From Undaria pinnatifida (taxonomy: Eukaryota > Sar > Phaeophyceae > Laminariales > Alariaceae), in NCBI GenBank assembly GCA_012845835.1, contig JABAKD010000026.1, positions 310,001 to 374,000 of the forward strand: a stretch of 64,000 nt of DNA. The letters run 5' to 3'. This document shows, in pieces, positions 11,091 through 20,800 of the stretch. The position numbers and the translations under genes were made by a program. How positions within the stretch are numbered: position 1 is the stretch's first letter; every line of letters begins with the position of its first letter. The notes beneath the pieces were generated by a model. The model saw only the letters and a program-made list of their open reading frames with translations, did no database searches and was not told where the DNA came from.

Positions 11091-11729
11091 ATGCATGAGT
11101 TCAGGTTTAATAGCGCAAATAGTGTATTTAGTCTATGCATTTTGTTATGATGTCACATCTTGTCAGTGACACCAACCGAACACAGAATGTACAGCTGTAG
11201 CAGTACATATCGTATATGATAGTAGCACCTATTGCTGTTTGTCCTGTTGAATGACTCTTTCATTTCTAACCCGTGGGCACGTATGATATCAACTAGTAAT
11301 ATTAACGAAGGACACTTTTGAATCGAAAATATTCATTTTGATTATGTATTGAATTGATTTCGATTCGATTTGGTGGAAACATACGAATTTGGCGCCTATC
11401 GGGAAACCACGTTTTGCGTATTGTCAATGCTTTTTTTCCCGATCGGAATACAGTACTGGGCCCTGTTTAGTGCCGGTTGAATAGTGCCAGGTGCCCGTTA
11501 TAGTGCTGGTAAAATATCTGGACACAGGCGGAGCTCTCAATAGTGCCAGACCGGCACTATTGAGAGCTTGCCCGGTATAGTGCCGGTTCGGCGCCTCTGT
11601 CACCCCCAATAGTGCCGGTTACCCCGCGCGCGCGAAAACACACACAACCAGGCAGAAGACAGACTCCACACGGAGAAAAAGGGTATACGTGCTGCTGCAG
11701 ACCCGAACAGCTCTACGCAGGGGCGTACC

Positions 11730-11925
11730 ATGCCATGTGTGGAAGGTAAACTGTGCGCTCAACCAGACACAACGCCGCAAGATCCTCATGGCTACGGCTG
11801 CCAGGGAGGATGTGGCGGGCGACTGCACGGCATTAGCGGCAGCGTGGTTGATTATGACAACGAAAATCACCGCATCTGCAGCGCGTGCGTCGCCAAGGCC
11901 GGCAAGCGTAAAGCGCCAGCAGCAG
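11730..11925 (+). pseudogene. Cys-rich zinc-finger-like coding remnant
   Basis: The + frame beginning MPCVEGKLCAQ continues with HGYGCQGGCGGRLHG and RICSACVAKAGKRK. That gives three CxnC pairs and a following Lys/Arg-rich stretch, a plausible zinc-binding module. It lies 280 bp inside the left end of the 11451-17302 TIR element. A transposon-encoded accessory or transposase-linked zinc finger is therefore plausible, but nothing proves it. The frame continues to 12086 without further motif. It could instead be chance reading of GC-rich sequence. Confidence 0.35.
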
Positions 11926-12277
11926 ACAGAGCTGGGACGCACACCCACCAACCTATATACTACTATTTTTTCTCTGCCCTCGGTTGCTCCCCGGCCGGGG
12001 TGGTGCTCGGGCCTGAGGCTTCCCCAAAATGTGCCAGAGCCCCTGAGGGGTTGTGTGGCGTCGTCCTTACTCGTGCGCTGAACTAGTGGTCGGTTATGGC
12101 CGGGCCGGCCGTGTCATCCAGCGACAACACCGAAAAATTCCTCGCGGATTTTCATAACGCAGCAGCCTTGCCTGCGGACGCAGTGTCGCATCACCGCCGC
12201 GGAAAGCATGGGGCGCGTATCAAACAGAGAAGAGGGGATCGAACCCACGTGAGTAAGCACCAAAGTCGGGAAGGAGA

Positions 12278-15200
12278 TTGACGTGGCGTGTCGGGACTGC
12301 TGCCCCCTTCACGTTGGCACTTAGGCAAGAACCGGGCTGGGCGAAGGGAGACGGAGAGGGGGGAATACTCTGTCTGGGAAAAACGGAGGGTGGAAGGGAG
12401 GAAATCGGAGGCTCGGAAGAAGAGGAGACGCAAGAGGATTCGAAGGGCTGCTCACAAACTCAGATGCAAAGGCTAGGTCGAGCGAGAGCAGGGGAACTCG
12501 TCGTGGGTACGTACAACGTCCGAACACTTGCTTTCAAGGGCACGAACGGCATATGCCACGCGGAGATGATAATGAAGACTTGCGAAGACGCAGGTTTTGA
12601 TGTCATAGGATTGCAGGAGGTGAAGCGCAATGAACAAAGTGCTTTCACGGTGGCGGGGTTTGTTGTGTTTTGCTCAGGAGCAGACGGAGGAAAGTACGAA
12701 AAGAAGGGGAACCATGGGGTAGGATTAGCTGTTAGAGAGTCTATCGTGGCAGGGATTGATAAGGGCGACGTCGCGGTTGAGTGCATCAGTGCTAGACTGA
12801 TGAAGGTTCGCATCCAACTCAAAGGGAAACCTAACGGTGTGTCTTTCATTGTAGGCTATGCTCCCACTCTCGTCAAGAGCACCAGCGAAAAGGATTACTT
12901 TTGGAACTCACTTGACGAGGTGGTCAAGGAGGTACCCAGTAGAGACCACCTCCTTGTCCTGATGGACGCAAATGCTCGTACAGGCATGAGAGGGGTCGAG
13001 TGGACTGACAGCAAGGTATTGGGTGCATACGGACGTGACGAGCTGAACGACAACGAAGAACGACTATGGACTCACGCAACTGATAACACGTACTATGCTA
13101 CACCTGCTCGTGGTATATCGTATACATTTCAGAGCCCTAACCGAGGAAAGGCCCAGTACAGACTTGACTACATACTGACACGGCAAGTGGATATACGATT
13201 GGTACGTAATGTCACTGTGCGGACTCCACCCAGGGAGAAAGCCGAGTGGGACCACAACCTCGTGATAGCAAGTATTCGCCTCTTAGGCCGCATCGCACCA
13301 AATCGTCCAAAGATAGTTATCAAAAACGGACGAGCTATTGATCTACGAAGATTAATGGCGGACCCGCATCTACTGATGAATTTTAGAAATGCGATAGCAG
13401 CCAACCTTGCCTCTCCGACACCCGGTACTAATGCCGGAAGCGTTGATGACATGGCCTCATTATTGACCGAGACGCTACTGTCAAACGCCGCCGACATAGC
13501 GCCCCCTATTCGGCGCAAACAAGTGCCGAGGGGCTGGTGTGCGACCGAGGAGACAAAAGCGGAGTTGAATGCACGATGGCAGGATAGGGAAGACGCGAGG
13601 AAACGGGTCCGTTCTGCTCAAAACGATCGCGGTCTACGGCAAGCCTTGAAGGCGACCATCAAACAGCTGAAACGCACGCGGGCGGAAGCTGTACAGAGGT
13701 TCTTCGAAGATTACGTTAGCCACCTCGAAGGGCGTATCCGAGAAGGTGATCAATTTTGCTTCTACAAACACCTCAAGGGGATGGATGTGAAAGGGAAGAG
13801 GACGTTTAACTCGCAGTACATCAAGGACGAGGAAGGTCGATTGCTGCGGGATAATGCCCTCATCCGCGAGCGGTGGGTGAGGTGGTTTCACAAACTGCTC
13901 AACACCAAGTGGCCGACCCTTGATCCGAGCATTGTGGACGGGCTTAACCAGTGGCCCCCGAGCAGACCACTGGACGATGTCCCGTCTAGGTACGAAGTAG
14001 AGGAGGTGATCCGGGCGCTGGCGAACCGAAAGGCGGTAGGGCCCGATGGTCTCCCGGCCGAGCTCTTGAAGGTTTTGGCCGACGAAGGAGAATTCAACAC
14101 CCTCGGAAACTTCCACGATATCATCGCCCCTGTGTGGAGGGGGGGTGGCGTACCGCAACAAAAGAAAGATGCAACGATTAAGGTGCTTCACAAGAAGAAA
14201 GATCGGACTGAGTGTGGCAATTATCGTGGCATCTCCCTCGTGGCTCACGCCGGCAAAGTGCTTCTCAAAGTCATCGCGGGTCGCCCGAGTGACTATTGCG
14301 AACGCGAGAACATTCTGCCGGAGGAACAGTGCGGGTTCAGACCCCAACGCTCGACGGTTGACATGATGTTCGTAGTACGACGACTGCAGGAACTGGTGCG
14401 GAAGAAGGACACCCTCTTGTACATGTGCTTTATCGACCTCATCAAAGAATACGACTCCGTCGACCGAAGCCTTTTGTGGGATGTCCTTGCTCGTTTTGGC
14501 GTGCCACCGAGAATGCTCGCCGTCATCCGCCAATTCCACGACGGTATGCAAGCATGCGTGCGGCTGGATGATGGAGAGTGCTCGAATAAATTCGACGTGG
14601 GGCAAGGTCTCAGGCAAGGATACGTGCTCGCGCCACTGCTGTTCAACATGTTTTTCACGGCGGTACTGCGTGTGGCCGACAAACGCTTCCTCGCTAATGC
14701 AGCCATCACAGACATAATGGTGCAGCTCCAGCGAAAGGAGGAAGGCGAGAAGAAGGGCACGTCACCCACAGGAAAAGTCGACGGACGGAGGGGGAAGGAG
14801 GGGGAGGGGGTGCAGAGATTGTGCGGTATGCTGTACGCGGACGATGCGGGCATCGTATCGCGATCATCAGAAGGGCTGGAGAGGATGATGACGGCGATCA
14901 TGACTGCGTGCTCGTCGTTCGGGCTTACAGTATCCGAGGCAAAAACAGAGTTAATGTGCCTGGAAACCAAAAGCGGGGGGAAGGTGTCCTTCACGATCAA
15001 TGCAGCCGGCCAGGTATACAAACAAACAATCCACTTTGTATACTTGGGCGGGGCTATCACTGCCGACAGAGACCTTATCATTGAAATAACGCGGCGTCTT
15101 CAGAGGGCCTGGGCGTGCTTTCAGCGGTACAAGATGGAAATCTATGATCGCCCGGATGTGCGTTTATGGTTGAAGGTGCGGTTGCTGAAATATGAGGTGG

Positions 15201-15838
15201 TCGAGGCACTGCTGTACGGTTGCATGACGTGGAGCCCGATGAAGCCTGACTATGACAGGCTACGACGGGTTCACCGCTCCATGCTCCTCCGATGCCTTGG
15301 ATGGCGGAAACGGAAGCGCGACGACCATACCCTATCGTACGCCGACGCGCTTGCCCAGAGAGATTCCGAGAGCATTGAGGGGATAGTGCGCAAACGGAGG
15401 ATATTGTTTGCGAGATTTGCGGCACGTATGGAGGAGGAGCGTCTGTCACAGAGGGTGATGTTTGGGGAGTTTGTTGGGGGTAAGGGCTACTCAGGGGGGC
15501 AAGAGAAAGACTGGATGGATCATCTGAAGGAGGATATGTGGGTCTTTGGAATGAAATTCGAAGGATGGCGAAAGGTTGCTCAGAAGGCCGGCAGATGGTT
15601 TCGAAGAGTAGAGGAGGGAGCCGAGTTGTTCATGCGGAATTGGCATGAAACGGAGAGACGCAAAGCTGCAGAGCGACGCGCAAAGGCTGCGGCAGCGCCA
15701 TCCACCGTTGGCATCTCTAAGCGGACGGGGGCAGTGGGAAGGGGGGCGGGGGCGGGAAGGAGACTGGGGAAGGGTGGGAGGGGGAAAGGGAGCAAAGAGG
15801 GAGGGGGGGAAGGGGGAGCGTCATGGCCAAGAGACTGA
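12278..15838 (+). CDS. LINE ORF: endonuclease-reverse transcriptase, 1186 aa
   Basis: A single open frame encodes an N-terminal apurinic-like endonuclease and a C-terminal reverse transcriptase; together they would nick target DNA and copy the element RNA in the nucleus. Endonuclease motifs: GTYNVRTL (from residue 77), IGLQEVK (near 111), LDYILTR and the late WDHNLV (about 324), matching the SDH motif of the family. Reverse transcriptase: NYRGISLV, FIDLIKEYDSV (718-728) and LYADD (852-856), with the catalytic aspartates present. The usual FIDLTKAFD is altered at two positions (T to I, A to E). The C-terminus has RLRRVHRSMLLRCLGWRKRK and a basic Ala/Gly tail. The layout and microsatellite tail resemble the RTE group; that is inference. 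No gag-like ORF1 is evident. The Met at 12278 is the first in frame; a later start near residue 62 would also keep the endonuclease. Confidence 0.9.
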   Translation: MTWRVGTAAPFTLALRQEPGWAKGDGEGGILCLGKTEGGREEIGGSEEEETQEDSKGCSQTQMQRLGRARAGELVVGTYNVRTLAFKGTNGICHAEMIMKTCEDAGFDVIGLQEVKRNEQSAFTVAGFVVFCSGADGGKYEKKGNHGVGLAVRESIVAGIDKGDVAVECISARLMKVRIQLKGKPNGVSFIVGYAPTLVKSTSEKDYFWNSLDEVVKEVPSRDHLLVLMDANARTGMRGVEWTDSKVLGAYGRDELNDNEERLWTHATDNTYYATPARGISYTFQSPNRGKAQYRLDYILTRQVDIRLVRNVTVRTPPREKAEWDHNLVIASIRLLGRIAPNRPKIVIKNGRAIDLRRLMADPHLLMNFRNAIAANLASPTPGTNAGSVDDMASLLTETLLSNAADIAPPIRRKQVPRGWCATEETKAELNARWQDREDARKRVRSAQNDRGLRQALKATIKQLKRTRAEAVQRFFEDYVSHLEGRIREGDQFCFYKHLKGMDVKGKRTFNSQYIKDEEGRLLRDNALIRERWVRWFHKLLNTKWPTLDPSIVDGLNQWPPSRPLDDVPSRYEVEEVIRALANRKAVGPDGLPAELLKVLADEGEFNTLGNFHDIIAPVWRGGGVPQQKKDATIKVLHKKKDRTECGNYRGISLVAHAGKVLLKVIAGRPSDYCERENILPEEQCGFRPQRSTVDMMFVVRRLQELVRKKDTLLYMCFIDLIKEYDSVDRSLLWDVLARFGVPPRMLAVIRQFHDGMQACVRLDDGECSNKFDVGQGLRQGYVLAPLLFNMFFTAVLRVADKRFLANAAITDIMVQLQRKEEGEKKGTSPTGKVDGRRGKEGEGVQRLCGMLYADDAGIVSRSSEGLERMMTAIMTACSSFGLTVSEAKTELMCLETKSGGKVSFTINAAGQVYKQTIHFVYLGGAITADRDLIIEITRRLQRAWACFQRYKMEIYDRPDVRLWLKVRLLKYEVVEALLYGCMTWSPMKPDYDRLRRVHRSMLLRCLGWRKRKRDDHTLSYADALAQRDSESIEGIVRKRRILFARFAARMEEERLSQRVMFGEFVGGKGYSGGQEKDWMDHLKEDMWVFGMKFEGWRKVAQKAGRWFRRVEEGAELFMRNWHETERRKAAERRAKAAAAPSTVGISKRTGAVGRGAGAGRRLGKGGRGKGSKEGGGEGGASWPRD

Positions 15839-16588
15839 AGTCTGGCTTTGGCCATCATCGTATTGAAAGTTGTGGGCCTTCTTATGGCCGTCACAAGATA
15901 GCATAAGACCGCCCTGACTTCTTCGATATGTTGCGTTCTCTCCCTGGTGCCATTGATGATGGACGTGATACCCTCGGTTAGCCCAATGCCATCTATAGCC
16001 AGTTCCTATGGTCTGCTAGTATGACATTTTTCTTTCTTTTCTTTTTCTTTTTCTTTTTCTTTATTCTTTTTTTCCCTTCTTCATTTTTCCTTGCTTTCTT
16101 GTCTTGTCTTTTGTTGCTTTTCTTGTCTTTTTCTTCTCTTTGCTTGCTTTTTTCGTTTTGTTTCGTTTTTCTTCTTTTCTCTTTCCTTTCCTTTATCTTC
16201 TTTCCTATTCTTTGTTTCTTTTTCTGCAATTGACCTACGCCTGTCGTGCGTATGCGTAGTTATAGATAGTATTAATACGTGTAATATATACGTGGTAGTC
16301 TTCCTTGGGTGGCAATCGGAATGTTTGGTTTCTCCAGGCGTGAGTAGTGAGACGTACGCACCGGCTTGGACCTGGCACAACGTAGACTGACTCCCGATTT
16401 CACTTTTAGATGTTTCTGGTGGAGGCATGAACTGCGTCAGCTGTGATATATGCGTGCACCACCTTGGGTTGTGTGTGTGTTTTCCCTGGGGTATTCCTCA
16501 GCTCCAGAGTGACCGGAGCCTGTCCTGTGACCACGGACTTGGATTTGCGGGTTAATGTGAGAACAACAACAACAACAACAACAACAAT
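12278..16588 (+). mobile_element. Full-length or near full-length non-LTR retrotransposon (LINE)
   Basis: The ORF is followed by a 3' UTR with a polypyrimidine tract (16025-16230), sequence shared with the other copies (16240-16555), and an (AAC)n tail at 16562-16588. Related segments occur at 7612-8954, 22055-22470 and 24293-25073. The 5' boundary cannot be fixed because no other copy reaches it; it lies somewhere in about 12090-12277. It sits within the 11451-17302 TIR element. Its ORF is uninterrupted, so this is the youngest or best preserved copy in the window. Confidence 0.85.
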
Positions 16589-17599
16589 CTAAACGCCCGA
16601 AGGCCACGAAAATGGGGGGAGTAAGAAGAAATGGTTGTTTGATTTTTGCGGTGCGCTGCCTTTCATGTGCCTAACTTGTTTTTTTTTTCTTGCAACATCG
16701 AAGCGGGTGCGCCAGACAGACAGGAGAGAATTTGTCCCGACGTAGTGAGGGCGGGGGTTACAGCTGTAGTTGTGGTGTGTTTTATCGTTGTCTTTGGTGC
16801 GCTTTTTGGAGTTTTTTTTTTTTCTCCTTTTTCATTCTGCAACATCGAAGTGGGCAACGAGAGTGGGATTTAACTTTGTACGAACGCGTGCTTTACAAGC
16901 AGTCTATGCCGTCACAGCTTACTCGGGTTCATGACGCGTTAGTGTGTCTTACTTTCGCCGTCGACTAGTCCTGGTGGGGCTGTAGCCCGAAATGCAACTA
17001 CTGCTGTATCTTATTTTACAACAAACTCTTGTGGGCTCCACAGGTTGGAACCACACGTGTTGCAGGAAAGAAAGTCTGCCCACGCCCACGCTGGAACTTC
17101 CCTCAAGCGCAGTAGTATCGACCCATTTCGTTCTCTGTTGACCCCGCAAGCGTGGGCGCTACACCATAAATCAAACACAACCTCATTAGTGCCAGTACCG
17201 GCACTAATGAGGGATTGGCCAGCCCTCAAAAGTGCCGGGTGCCCGGTTTTGTGCCGGTATACGCTCTGTGCACGTACCGGCACTAAACAGGGCCCAGTAC
17301 TGTAATACACAGATCTGCCGTGACGGCGATGCAGCTACCATCGACGTCTTTAACTATCCTCTCTATGTGTTTCGGTAGTTTCGCTTCTTTGTCGCGGCAC
17401 TTGGCTTATCAAGCTGGTGGCAAATATGGACTTGCGACCGCCATTACTTTGAAGCGCCACAGCCGGGCTATGGTATGATCTGCTACAGCGCAGTAAAGCC
17501 TTGAGCGTGGCTGTTGCCCCGGTCGCCACTAATTGCGAGGTTCACGATTTATCGCCTCTCTCGGTGGTGGTTTTGTCGATAATTCATAGCAGCCGGTAT
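16589..17599. other. Right interior of the TIR element and flank, no gene seen
   Basis: To about 17180 this is interior of the 11451-17302 element. It holds two T-rich stretches each followed by GCAACATCGAAG (16690 and 16841), but no recognisable protein. From 17180 to 17302 it is subterminal repeat and TIR. 17303-17599 shows nothing recognisable. Confidence 0.4.
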
Positions 17600-17755
17600 T
17601 ATTCCCGGTGGCGTATCAGGTTATCCTCGAGCATGGTATTGGTCAGTTCCGCGAGTTCGAGCCCCCCCGAGTGCATACTCGTATAAATGCGTGGGGGGAC
17701 TTTTCTTGTGCACAAATTGACTTGCGGAAAGCGCAAGAGCGTGAGTTAGCAACAA
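17600..17755 (+). mobile_element. tRNA-derived SINE-like element, family 1
   Basis: CGGTGGCGTATCAGGTTATC resembles a Pol III A-box region. GCGAGTTCGAGCCC about 45 nt later fits a B box. The copy at 26972-27128 on the other strand matches across these boxes and on through GTGCACAAATTGACTTGCGG and GCGTGAGTTAGCAAC. The tRNA-like head cannot fold as a functional tRNA (no paired acceptor stem), so a SINE or tRNA-pseudogene-derived repeat is the reading. Boundaries are approximate. Confidence 0.6.
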
Positions 17756-18002
17756 TACCTGATGTAAATTGACGAGCAGTGGGATTGCTGAACCCTATGC
17801 GCGATAAAAATTGAAGGCAAGAACCGGGAGGGAGAAGGAACGACACCTGTGACCACGGCTTGTTCAGAAGCTGGAAAGTAGATGTGTGCAAAAAAAAAAA
17901 CGTTTCCTTGAAGCTACGACAGATTGCCTCGGGGCTATTGGCCCAGTGAGAACATGCCATCGAAATACATCCTTCGCTTTAAACCGAACTCCCCGCCGAG
18001 GG

Positions 18003-18397
18003 GGTGTATATTTACACGGGTATCACCCGTACCCGAAACTTCTGTAATACTGTAGGACATCCATACCCGTACCCGGATCTTCTGTAAGTTCTGTAAGTTC
18101 TGTGAGACTTTCATACCCGTACTCGAACTGATATTAGTTACGTCGGACATTCATGCTGGTACCTGGAACTTCTGTGAGTTCTGTACAATACCCGTGCCAC
18201 AATACCCGGGGTACGGGTGCACAGCACCGCCCGGAACTTCTGTGAGTTCTGTACGCTCGTGCCACAATACCTGGAACTTGTGGAATTTCTGTAACACTCT
18301 CACACCCGTACCCGAATCTTCTGGAAGTTCAGTAAGGTTCTCATACCCTTACCCGGAATCCATAAACCTTACAGAACATAACCTTGGATATTTAATG
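18003..18397 (+). repeat. Right terminal block with ACTTCTGTGAGTTCTGTA subrepeats
   Basis: The same subrepeat family as at 10697-11090, in the same orientation. It includes GCCACAATACCCGGGGTACG, which also appears near 11038. It closes with ACCTTACAGAACATAACCTT, the inverted counterpart of the opening motif at 10699. It is interpreted as the right end of the outer element. Confidence 0.7.
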
Positions 18398-18989
18398 TTT
18401 TTTCAGGCTTTTTTTTCGGGTTTTCCCGAAAGAATTTCAGGAAAGATCCAAACTAAACTTGCGCAAAAACCTGAAACGATCTCTTCGTTAAGAACGAGCC
18501 TCACCAAAATAGCCACCTCTCCCTTTTTCTCTCTTTCTCGCAACCGAAAGCCACCTCAGCACAGCAGTAGGTAGTACTAGTGACGGATCATTAGCGACGA
18601 TGCCAGCCTCATGAGACAGGATAAGTAATATCCAAACTATAGGTCGTTACGAGTGGGCGTGTAATGCACTCATCGTGCCATCTTTTTTGGCACACACGCG
18701 CCCGGTTCTGCTCGGTATTTTGAGCAGTACAAAGCATATCCTTAAATAGCACGTGGTACTTATGAAGTAGAAAGTACCGACGTATACGACGACCGGGAAC
18801 AAAAAACTCGTACCGGTATAATTTGTCTCATTCGTACGAGTATGTTATCGCGGGCGACACAATGCGGTCATGCGATGATGCGCCGAAAACAACACCAGGT
18901 ACCTGCGAGGTAGCAGGTAGTGATATGCACGACGATCTGGGGCAGATTTCTCTGTAATTGCAAAGTGCTGTGTTTCAATATACATATAT
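18398..18989. other. No recognised feature
   Basis: Non-coding. A small hairpin (GTGCCATCTTTTTTGGCAC at 18678-18696) is the only structure noted. No gene or dispersed repeat was recognised. Confidence 0.4.
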
Positions 18990-19350
18990 ATATATAAAAT
19001 CATTTTTTGATTTCGGGGATTCGGGCAGGAGTTTTTTCTCGTCTCGGCTTAAGTATGCGATTCGTGGAACTGGAATTCTCGGTCAAATAGCTCTGTTCGA
19101 GCGCCGGCTTCGGGGGGCGGCTCCAACGCCCCTCGCCCTGCCGTGTCCGTTCCGCACATCGACGTGAACACGGACGGATGCCGAGCGAGACAAGCGAGAA
19201 GTTGCAAAAATACGGCATGTCGAGGAGGAATTCCGGAGATTTTGGTTGTATCTTAATGTCTGCAGCGCCTGGAATATTCACAAAATTGGCATCATTTCCA
19301 AACGGTATTTGGTAATGTTTTGAATTTTGCGTGGCATACTTTCGAGCGTT
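18990..19350 (+). repeat. Dispersed repeat, copy 1 of a roughly 360-bp family
   Basis: Begins after TATATATATATAAAATCATT and contains AAGTATGCGATTCGTGGAAC, CTTCGGGGGGCGGCTC, GCCGAGCGAGACAAGCGAGA and GGCATCATTTCCAAACGGTA. The copy at 20200-20560 matches along nearly the whole length, in the same orientation. No reading frame is conserved as a protein family I know. Its middle part also appears at 19370-19560. Confidence 0.75.
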
Positions 19351-19369
19351 TGTTTTGCTTGACGTCTGC

Positions 19370-19560
19370 AGGGATTGAACGAATGAAGCACGTCCTCGGG
19401 GGGCGGCTCAAACGCCTATCGCCCTGTCGTATCCGTTCCGCACCTGGCCGGGATCGGGTACGTGGGCTGAGCGAGACAAGCGAGAAGTGCGCAAAATTTT
19501 GTATTTCGGGGGGTATACGCCCGAGCCATTCTTGGATCTTGGCATATGCATAGCTTGAAC
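19370..19560 (+). repeat. Partial diverged copy of the 18990 family
   Basis: Shares CGGGGGGCGGCTC, CGCCCTG and GAGCGAGACAAGCGAGAAG with the copies at 18990 and 20200. It is more diverged and lacks both ends. Confidence 0.55.
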
Positions 19561-19570
19561 AAAAAAAAAC

Positions 19571-19785
19571 ATATGGGAGAACATTTATTTCCAAGTTGGC
19601 ATCATTTTCAAATTTTTGCTTCTTATTTTGTCCCGTCAACACTATTTTCATGGTCACACCTCGAAGCGTAAAAAGCATAAATCATACGGGAGAACATTTA
19701 TTTCCAAGTTAGCATCATTCCCAAATTTTGGCCTCTTATTTCGTCCCCTCAACACTTCTTTCATTGTCACACCTCGAAGCGTTTG
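19571..19785 (+). repeat. Tandem duplication, period 113 bp
   Basis: The unit starting GGGAGAACATTTATTTCCAA at about 19575 recurs at about 19688. It ends with GTCACACCTCGAAGCGT at both 19668 and 19781. Units are about 88% identical by eye. Non-coding. Confidence 0.8.
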
Positions 19786-20199
19786 GCCTATTGTCGTATG
19801 ACTGCTATGTCGTTGCAATTTTCGATATCAGATTTCACGGTTAAATACCTTTGTTCAAGCGTTTGTTGTCTTTGAGGGGGGTCGTTCCCCACCCAACGAC
19901 ACAATTACACCTAGTGTCCGTGCCGATTCTTCATCCTAGAGAGATACAACTTATTATTATGTGGTCACACACTGAGACAGTGTAAGCCTGACAATCGCAA
20001 TTAATCAAGGTATGAAGCAAGTGGAATGCTACCGTACCGGGTACGAAAACACAACTAAAAAGACCAGACGAAAAAAAGTATACCAGGTAGAGAATAAACA
20101 CAACGAACAGAGTGGTCGTATTTAAAAATCGCAGTACGTACGAGAAACAATGTTTTGTCAGCCTTTTTCGTCGCCGCTCCAAAGAGCCGTTCCGTATAA

Positions 20200-20560
20200 A
20201 TATATATAAAATCATTCCTTGAATATCGAGTCATTCCTTGGTGTCATGGACTTTGGTCAGGAGGTTTTTTGTCTCGGCCTAAGTATGCGATTCGCGGAAC
20301 TGGAATTCTCGGTCGAATATGGCTTGGTTCGAGCGCCGCCTTCGGGGGGCGGCTCCAACGCCCCTCGCCCTGCCGTGTCCATTCTGCACATCGACGTGAA
20401 CGCGGACGGGTGCCGAGCGAGACGAGCGAGTGTCGAGGAGGAATTTTAGAAAAATTGTTGAATCTTAATGGCTGCAACGCCTGAATGATTTACAAAATTG
20501 GCATCATTTCCAAACGGTACGTGATAAAGTTTGGGATTTTGCGGTGGCATACTCTCGAGC
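20200..20560 (+). repeat. Dispersed repeat, copy 2 of the 18990 family
   Basis: Matches 18990-19350 from TATATATAAAATCATT through GGCATACTCTCGAGCG. It has small deletions, for example after GAGCGAGACGAGCGAG. Same orientation, about 1.2 kb downstream of copy 1. Confidence 0.75.
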
Positions 20561-20800
20561 GTTAGTTTCTTTGCTGTACTTTTTTACAAGTTCGTTTGGT
20601 TCCTTGCTCGGCATTTTATTGCTTTTGTTTCTGCTCGTTTTGCCAGCTGGAAATTCGATTTTGTAGTGTGGGTTCACCTAAAACGTGACACAAGTTACCG
20701 ACGATATCCAACAACTTCGCGACACAAATTACCGACCGCAAAACGTTTCGTGACAAAATAACTCCCAAACCATGGAATCATGACATTTTCATGTAACATA

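Larger units (their letters stand above)
11451..17302 (+). mobile_element. TIR element with perfect 27-bp ends, TA target, LINE inside
   Basis: Positions 11451-11477 and 17276-17302 are perfect inverted complements of 27 bp beginning CAGTACTGGGCCCTGTTTAG. TA lies immediately outside both ends, consistent with a TA target duplication. Subterminal words TAGTGCCGGT and ACCGGCACTA recur in both orientations at 11470-11615 and 17185-17285. CAGTA-type ends with a TA target are typical of pogo-like members of Tc1/mariner; that assignment is inference. Interior: a Cys-rich coding remnant (about 11730-11925), the LINE (to 16588), and 16589-17180 with no recognised gene. No DDE transposase frame was found. 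Confidence 0.75.
10697..18397 (+). mobile_element. Putative outer TIR element enclosing nested insertions
   Basis: Inverted ends near 10699 (CAAGGTTGTGCTTTGTAGGG) and 18374-18394 agree at about 16 of 21 positions. Each is bordered internally by the same subrepeat, in the same orientation on both sides. Between them lie the 11451-17302 element and a SINE-like copy. The simplest reading is one old element with later insertions. The alternative is two independent end fragments that happen to face each other. No transposase was recognised and no target-site duplication was established. Confidence 0.4.

Noticed and set aside
13634-14617. 327-codon - strand frame
   Set aside because: It is the antisense shadow of the LINE reverse transcriptase ORF and has no family motif of its own.
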